Shown in pieces: positions 58,030-64,000 of a stretch of 64,000 nt of DNA. The stretch is taken from contig NC_092628.1 in the NCBI RefSeq assembly GCF_039555335.1, positions 96,972,536 through 97,036,535 of the forward strand. The letters run 5' to 3'. The position numbers were made by a program, and so were the translations under genes. Source of the stretch: Amphiura filiformis. Its lineage: Eukaryota > Echinodermata > Ophiuroidea > Amphilepidida > Amphiuridae. The notes below the pieces were generated by a model, which ran no database searches, had not been told where the DNA came from, and saw only the letters and a list, made by a program, of their open reading frames with translations. Numbering within the stretch: the first letter of the stretch is position 1; each line of letters opens with the position of its first letter.

Positions 58030-58150
58030 AATTGCACATATTTGTGCAAAAGGTGTATATTTTTTCCTGAAAATTTACCTTTCACTGTCAATGATCCTAA
58101 TTTTTATTGAACCCAAACTAACTAACCCCTATTTATTTGGGCGCAATCAA

Positions 58151-58234
58151 TTACACATATACACGTATACTCGTTGATACCATCAATACATGGAGCACCA
58201 TTCAGACATGGGTTGGGATCGCAGTCATCAATAT
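58151..58234 (-). pseudogene. EGF-like exon, truncated (EGF-4)
   Basis: Acceptor ccag is followed by [19 protein letters not shown] and NEYTCIC, then [10 protein letters not shown] and TAG. The loop between Cys5 and Cys6 has three residues instead of about eight, and there is no donor at the normal place. Either a small deletion disabled the exon or it uses a cryptic donor (tgt|gtaatt). Lies next to the LTR element. Confidence 0.7.
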
Positions 58235-58661
58235 CTGGAAACATGGACATGAATAATTAGTAAATCAAATCACAGGTTAAGATGATACCCATCTGTTCTA
58301 TTTCCCTTGACTGAATGCATAATTTTACACGAATGCGCTAACTGTTCATATCACATTATACCAGTTTATTCACAACAAAATATGTTTTCTAACAGAGAAA
58401 TTTACTAGATTTAGGGGAACACTTGCAAGAAATTCAAATGTTGTCCCCGTAGGTCTTGCGAGTCCAAGTGTCTGATCGACTTTGAATTCAAATTTTCATC
58501 CATATCTCAAAAACCACAAGCGTTAGTCGTAATGAGCTAGGAATACACTTTTGAGATTTGACAACATCAGCAGCAACTAGATTATGTTACTGCACTACTT
58601 ATATAACTCTCGAGTTTGATCAGTTGCTGTTAAGGTTAATGCATCTGAGATAAATACTTAC
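58235..58661. other. intron, nothing recognised
   Basis: No repeat ends or further exon signals. Confidence 0.4.
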
Positions 58662-58775
58662 TCAGGTTACATCTGACACCTGTCCAACCTGCAGCACATT
58701 GACAGACGTACCTGTTGATGCCATCCAAACATATACCTCCATTCAGGCATGGACTGGATGCACACTCGTTTATAT
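58662..58775 (-). CDS. EGF-like exon (EGF-3)
   Basis: [37 protein letters not shown]; acceptor tttag, donor gtaagt. CASSPC and the calcium-binding start are intact. Confidence 0.93.
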
Positions 58776-58842
58776 CTAAAATTGATAAATAATTCCCATA
58801 TCATAGCGATCAGTCGTTGCTACAAATCGCGATTTGTGTTGT

Positions 58843-59365
58843 TCAAATCGAGGGTTGAGAGCCAGAAAGCCTCAACTCACAATAGTCCATTAATCATGAC
58901 AAAATATTGAATTTTGAGGACCAAAGCGAGGACCATCCTAACATGTCTGGTATGTATATATTTTGTCATAACTTTATGCTCATTTTATGAGAGCTGGTCA
59001 TTTTGAGTTAAGGCTTTCTGGTTCTGAACCTTCGAAATGCTTAAAACCCCGGGATTTGACCGAATTAAGTTCAAGTGGTAGCGATTTGACGCTACTTCTG
59101 ATCGTTATTTCGGCTGGTCTTTTCCGATAGAGCGATCGGGTGCATGTGCAAAATACGTCACCGTAACGCTACTGTCGTTGCAACTACATATCGAAGGTTG
59201 AGAGCCAGAAAGCCTCAACTCACAATCACCGGCTACCACAAAATGAGCATAAAGTCGCCAGGGCACAATAGAAGATACAGTCCTTTAATCATGACAAAAT
59301 TAAATACAAAATAAGAGAGTGAGAGTTGCACATACGGCTTTCTGGTTCTGTTCCCTCGATATGAC
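58843..59365. mobile_element. two adjacent related foldback elements
   Basis: tcgagggttgagagccagaa agcctcaactcaca (58846) pairs with the inverse ending 59035; a second copy starts cgaaggttgagagccagaaa at 59192 and its inverse ends near 59362. Both contain tttaatcatgacaaaatt or its inverse. Non-coding. Confidence 0.65.
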
Positions 59366-59756
59366 CATAAATAACCCAAGCAAACGTACCAACGTACATG
59401 GTAAAATCATAAGACGAATGCATGCCATAGTCGTCATTCATTTTACGAATACAATATAGAAGATAATAGATCCTGTATGACGAGACTATCTAGAGCATAG
59501 AAAACCTTTTACAGTTCCTCTAAATCAACTAAATCAACATTGAGTCTTCTTGAAATTTTGTGAACTTATACCGGTCAAGATCTTTGACAGACACCAAAGT
59601 AGTTTGAACGAGGAGTCAATACCCCGCCATGATGGCTACAATGCAAATCAAAGTCAACCAGTCATCTCTCAACAAAGAAGGGGACATGTTCAAACTTCCT
59701 GGAGTTTACAAGATTTTGATCTGATTATAAACATCACAGTTTCACTCTCGCTGATA
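59366..59756. other. intron, nothing recognised
   Basis: A 77-codon plus-strand frame at 59550 has no family resemblance. Confidence 0.4.
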
Positions 59757-60138
59757 AAAAAAAAAAAGCGCAGTGATTTATAGTGCGCTACGCACAGGCA
59801 CAAGGCCTAGACGTTGATCCACAAGCCTCAGCACACTTTACAGGTTGTCGCTGACCACTACGGCCCCACATCATTCCACAAACCATTAAACAACAAATCA
59901 GGGACTTTGCTGCTTCAAGAGCGCACACCCTAGACATTCCACAAATAACCATCGCAACCAGGATCAGCTCCCCGAGTTTCGTACGGGTTACAACGAGACA
60001 AATTAGCAGTGAGTTCCTTGTCCAAGGGAATTTCAAGCTAACTCAATTTTTTCATGTGGCGTATAGGCACCGCCAGGGTTCGAACCCGCAACCTCTCGCA
60101 CCATAGTCGAACGCCTTATCGATTGAGCTAACTTGACT
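59757..60138 (-). mobile_element. tRNA-derived SINE
   Basis: On minus the head shows A box tagctcaatcgataaggcg and B box gggttcgaaccctgg; the tail has gcgcactataaatcactgcg before a T-run. About 80 bp of the tail (agtgatttatagtgcgc ... ttgatccacaagcctc) recurs at 49000-49085 beside the LINE, suggesting that the SINE shares its 3' end with a LINE partner. Confidence 0.75.
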
Positions 60139-60715
60139 GCTATAAAAGATTGAAAGTCATCTGAAAATTCTGAGGTAGGAATATTTTCTTTGTATTTGGA
60201 TCAAAAGTTTCTAAACTTTAATCATTCAATGTTTCAACACAGAAGAACTTTCGTGAAAGACCTGTATAATTAAAGATTATGTCTGTAGTGAAATGTGACA
60301 ATCCTGACAATGGACAAGCCATCGAGAAACTGTTGTCCATCTATTAAAGTGTAAAAGGCCCTATCATCATTTATCTCATGCAGAGAAAACGTAAAGATAT
60401 TTGAAATTTGTGGTTGTAGCATAAAAGTTAAAACTAGAATTCTCATTAGACCTTTTTTCAAATAAAACGCTTGATTTATAAGTGTACACCCAGAAACCAC
60501 CAACATTGACTCTAGTTTCACATTATCATTACCAGTTCGTTTTGGTCTCATCTCTTGCACGTTACATATAAGCACAACTGTACTTCCTACAAAAGTGCAA
60601 AAATCTGAGTTTGATCTATTTTTTGTTTTGATATTTAATTTATTGTCTCATTCTCAATAAATGCCTTTGAAATTGAAAATGCTCAATTTGTTGCTGGTTT
60701 TAAGTTTCAACTTAC
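60139..60715. other. intron, nothing recognised
   Basis: A 101-codon minus frame at 60270 has no family resemblance. Confidence 0.4.
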
Positions 60716-60829
60716 TGATTTCACAGTTAGTTCCTGTCCACCCGGCACACACTGGCATATATACAAATTAGGCGCCATCAATACATGTCCCGCCATTTAC
60801 ACAAGGTGCGCTCTCACATTCGTTAGCCT
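60716..60829 (-). pseudogene. EGF-like exon with in-frame stop (EGF-2)
   Basis: Splice sites (ttcag, gtaagt) and the 114-nt length are normal. It encodes ANECESAPCVNGGTCIDGA, then TAA, and resumes in frame with GWTGTNCEI. Between them the expected NLYICQCV is readable one base out of frame, so one extra base near 60772 and one missing base near 60745 cancel in length. Could be a real allele, a dead exon or two assembly indels. Confidence 0.8.
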
Positions 60830-60856
60830 CTGAAATATAAGCATGATATAAACGAT

Positions 60857-60857
60857 G

Positions 60858-60948
<91 letters not shown>
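60857..60948. repeat. (TAA)n microsatellite, about 30 copies
   Basis: Uninterrupted array of ataata, beginning 27 bp upstream (on minus) of the EGF-2 acceptor. Accounts for the poly-Tyr frame in this place. Confidence 0.97.
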
Positions 60949-60949
<1 letters not shown>

Positions 60950-61440
60950 CGTCAAAAAACTGTCGAATTAGTCTCAAATATGGTATACCACATTTTGGAC
61001 TAATTCAGCAGTTTTTTGATGATATCTTCGGAAAATACACCGACTTGAAACTCCTAATTTCAGTATGTTAGTGAGAAAATAGGATCTTTCATTTGATAAC
61101 TATTTTTTACATGATCATGATGATTATCATTCATAAAAACACTAGACTACCAGTTTAACGCTGTATTAAATGTCAGTAATTCCATGAAGAATTAGTCGCA
61201 TTTACAATGAACATACACATGATCTTTTAGCATGAATGCTTGAAAGGGACAACAGTTTAGGTTATACATAAGTTTTAAAGAATTTGATTTTCCAAATATA
61301 TCAGGTCACCTTCCTTTAATGTAACCATAAGATAGTTAGTTCAAATTACAAATTATTGCTTTTTCGCCTTCTCCATAAAGAAATACATATGCAAAGCCAT
61401 GTGGTTGATTTTGTCTGATACGAAATCTTGCACTACTTAC
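60949..61440. other. intron, nothing recognised
   Basis: Short inverse pair ccgaatta.../ actaattcag flanks 60965-61015; no exon. Confidence 0.4.
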
Positions 61441-61554
61441 GAACTCCACAGTTTCGACCCTGGAATCCACCTACACACTCACACCTGTAATCGAACTCCA
61501 AATCTACACACATGCCTCCATTCATGCAAGTTCCGGTCAAACAGTCATCAACAT
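61441..61554 (-). CDS. EGF-like exon (EGF-1)
   Basis: VDDCLTGTCMNGGMCVDLE, FDYRCEC, VGGFQGRNCGV; acceptor tttag, donor gtaagt. More diverged than the rest, without C-x-S-x-P-C. It resembles EGF-18 (7499-7612) in having TGRNC/QGRNC and FDY. First EGF after CUB. Confidence 0.9.
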
Positions 61555-62036
61555 CTAAAAATTAAAATGGATTCAAAAAAGCATTTTAATATTTTCGTGT
61601 CCTCTTTATGACACACCATAATGATTTTATTATGGTAACGTAGTCGCTGATTTTTGTCCACTTCTTCGATCATGTCTTTTTCTCTGGTACCTCTATGACA
61701 AGATAGCTGTAACAATGGGTCCATATTTAGAGTTTACTCTATATAAATATAAATACCGTTCAAAGACCCTATCTGAGCCCGAATAACTGACTATAACTAT
61801 AATGGCTGACTAACTAATTAACTACATATTATAATAGTTGAAATGATCAAAAAGATTGATTCATTTCGTGGGAATTCCTCTTTAAATTAATATGATATCA
61901 ATGTCAGTTTCAAAAGTATCATAAAGTTTATTATGTCAAGGAATCCCTGCAGAGGTTACCACACAAAGTTAATTCTGAATTTTGTATTGAATTTATAAGT
62001 GACAGAATCATAATTATAATGAGGGTCATCAGTTAC
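61555..62036. other. intron, nothing recognised
   Basis: No repeat or exon signals. Confidence 0.4.
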
Positions 62037-62390
62037 CTGCCACATACTGTAGTTGAAATCCTTTAAGTTCAATATTTCTATCTGTTACCCAGGAGAAATA
62101 TATAGGTACTGCAGACTCGGAAAAGTCAACAGACTGTGGTGGCGGGAGACGATTTTCTGCAGTAAGATATCCGTCATATATCGTCGTTACCACACCATAT
62201 GTAAAACCTCTACCATATTCCAGTGCATCTCTGAATTCTTCCACTTCAAAATCAACAAAGTAGTAAATAATACGTTGAGCTGAAGGTACGTTTACAAAGT
62301 ACATACAGCTGTCTCTATTGAGATAAGAACCGGGGTAATTAGGAGATGTGAGGACTCCAGTAGGCGAGGACCATGTGCCACCACAAAGGC
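62037..62390 (-). CDS. CUB domain exon, phase 1-1
   Basis: Acceptor gttgcag, donor gtaact, 354 nt, 117 whole codons. Begins LCGGTWSSPTGVLTSPNYPG, the classic CUB start, then Y-L-N-R-D-S-C-M-Y-F, and ends F-S-W-V-T-D-R-N-I-E-L-K-G-F-Q-L-Q-Y. The first two CUB cysteines are present; the second disulfide pair is not evident, so it is a two-cysteine variant. CUB domains mediate protein-protein contact in secreted and membrane proteins. It is the most N-terminal exon recognised. Confidence 0.92.
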
Positions 62391-63741
62391 CTGCAACAAA
62401 AAAAGTGCAAATATGATTTTTAAAATCACGCTACATTTTAATAGAGAACATATGTGCATCTGGTACAAGCTGCTCCGTGCGCACACTTTCTTTTCTGTGC
62501 ATAACCTTGTGAGGTCCTATTGTTAGCTATTGCTAAACTTATGAAATGTATAGCCTATTCAAAATAAATAGGCCTAAGGTATGTTTAGATGTTTATGGAG
62601 TCTATGGTAGGGAAGTATCGTCCGGCCAGGCCAGTGTAGCGTATCCTTCGTCATGTTCGTCTCCAATACAATTAGCCGATTTGTTTGTGACTTTATTTCA
62701 CGAGGGCACAGGGGCAGTGGCGGCGCTACGGGGGAAAGGGGTACTTTTGAGGCACCCCCCAAAAAACACACGTAAATGTCCACTTTGTGCGGTAATTTGG
62801 CGCTGCCAATGCCCAGGGGCGTAGCAAGCGGGTGGACATGGTAGACGAAGTCCAGGGGCCTAACCCCGTAACCCCTGACCCTAATTAGCATATCCTGATG
62901 ATCTGAATGATCATGGGATCTTGTTTCCCTCAGCGGAAGCGGGAGTGACGGGGACCGGGGAGGGGTCATGTATATTTTGGCAAAGGGAGATCCCCCATGA
63001 TTGCCCTGAGCATCTTACTTTTTAGCACGGAAAATACTATGTTTTGGGCCCAATAGGGTACAATTACAAAATGTTGCACACGAATAAATAGCAGAACACA
63101 CCTTTAATATTCTGAAATTTAAATATTTCGCGCGCTTCACCGGTGAAAAAAAGGCCTAGTAAAACAGGAACAAAATATGCTCGTCCTTGACCCCCTCCTA
63201 AATTTTAATTCTTCCGGTGCCACTGGGGCCTACTCACATGGAAGTATAAGTGCATCATTTTGAGCAATACCTAGGATTCGGTCGATATACCCGGGTTTCG
63301 GCTGCTGATTCTTAGGTTTTGTATCCATACCAAGGTAGAGCTCAAAATTCGAATTTAAAACAACCATCAAAACCCTAGCGATTCAAGGGTTTTGGAGCCT
63401 GTGCCTTTGAATGTCATTGGCAGCAAACCCATAGTTTAGCCTCCGAATCTTTGGTATAGCCCTAGCAAAACTCAAATCCGGACAGCTATTCTAGGGTTTG
63501 CAGCCCATCCTAAGAATGTGCAGCTATACCCAGGTGTAGCCAAAGATTCACGTTAGTTTAGCCTGGTAAAATTCAAATTGGGTAGCAATTCTAGGGTTTT
63601 TGCGACAATTCTAAGGTCTAACATGTCTAAGGTCATAATGGGGCCAAAATTTAAACTTTGTCTTATCATGTTGTAATATACCTCAAAGTATCCCTCTCAT
63701 TGCTAGGAATAAAAAGTCAATTGTCATATTGCACTAGGGTG
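62391..63741. other. repeat-rich upstream region, no exon recognised
   Basis: 62715-62835 has ggcggcgctacggggg and caggggcgtagcaagcgg, probably ends of a TIR element. 63270-63620 contains irregular repeats around tctagggttt and tagccaaagattc. No signal-peptide exon could be identified. Confidence 0.45.
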
Positions 63742-64000
63742 CCCCAGCAAAAAAACACAACACATTTTTAAAGAAACCGTGTAAATGACTGTTTATTAAA
63801 GGGTATAAAATGTTTTAATAACATTCAAAAACATTTTTGGAAACTTGCTGCAGAGCATTCGAAGATAACGTTTTTACGTGTTGACAACTATTTTGCAAAA
63901 TTGTTTGCCAAAACATATTTTACAATAACATTATTTTGACATTGTTATTTTAATGTCAATTCTTATGAAACGTTTTAAAACATGTTCATGACCTTATTTA
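63742..64000. mobile_element. TIR element, ccagcaaacacaaaa family, copy 2, cut by window end
   Basis: Starts gccccagcaaaaaaacacaa and follows 6714-7092 through aaagggtataaaatgtttt and acgtgttgacaa. The right end lies beyond the window. Confidence 0.7.

Noticed and set aside
60768-60977. Poly-tyrosine open frame
   Set aside because: Produced by the (TAA)n microsatellite joined to the broken EGF-2 exon.

Overview
The window is AT-rich, intron- and transposon-rich animal DNA. Fibropellin/Notch-like EGF exons, tRNA-derived SINEs (one with a Deu-like body), CR1-type and Ty3-type retroelements and many TA-, TTA- and TTAA-flanked foldback elements suggest an invertebrate deuterostome such as an echinoderm or hemichordate. 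This is an inference; no diagnostic gene identifies the species. There is no bacterial-style gene organisation. Protein-coding content is almost entirely short exons on the minus strand, so transcription runs from high to low coordinates.

Main gene (minus, about 62390 down to 21450, 5' end outside the window or not recognised). In N-to-C order it encodes one CUB domain (62037-62390), a block of EGF-like domains one per exon (15 intact, 1 broken, 1 truncated, plus two dead remnants, between 61554 and 34133), two LDL-receptor class A repeats (30071-30307), a fibronectin type III domain (28548-28853), a Thr-rich micro-exon (26091-26144), two more LDLa repeats (25307-25531) and a likely transmembrane exon (21450-21511). 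All intact extracellular exons are phase 1-1, so each module can be added or lost without breaking frame. The product is best described as a large modular cell-surface adhesion or receptor-like protein. Thirteen of the 15 intact EGF domains carry the C-x-S-x-P-C O-glucosylation signature known from Notch. Two more EGF exons lie far downstream (7499-7612 and 3899-4023); they may be a second gene or the tail of the same one.

Retroelements. A Ty3/gypsy-type LTR element with 156-bp LTRs and an AATTG target duplication (52701-58029) and a CR1-like LINE with an N-terminal PHD-like finger, endonuclease and reverse transcriptase (about 45310-49050) both sit in introns, in the minus orientation. A second, more decayed LINE copy is at 8690-10840. 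All are interrupted.

Region by region. 1-8500: foldback elements, an 89-bp tandem array with GNRA-type hairpins, a transposon split by a 2.4-kb insertion, two EGF exons. 8500-21400: LINE, Tc1 remnant, a duplicated segment, a 1.4-kb TIR element, microsatellites, foldbacks. 21400-31000: membrane-proximal exons of the main gene among foldbacks. 31000-34000: repeats only. 34000-62400: EGF/CUB exons with intragenic duplications and retroelements. 62400-64000: repeat-rich, no exon recognised.
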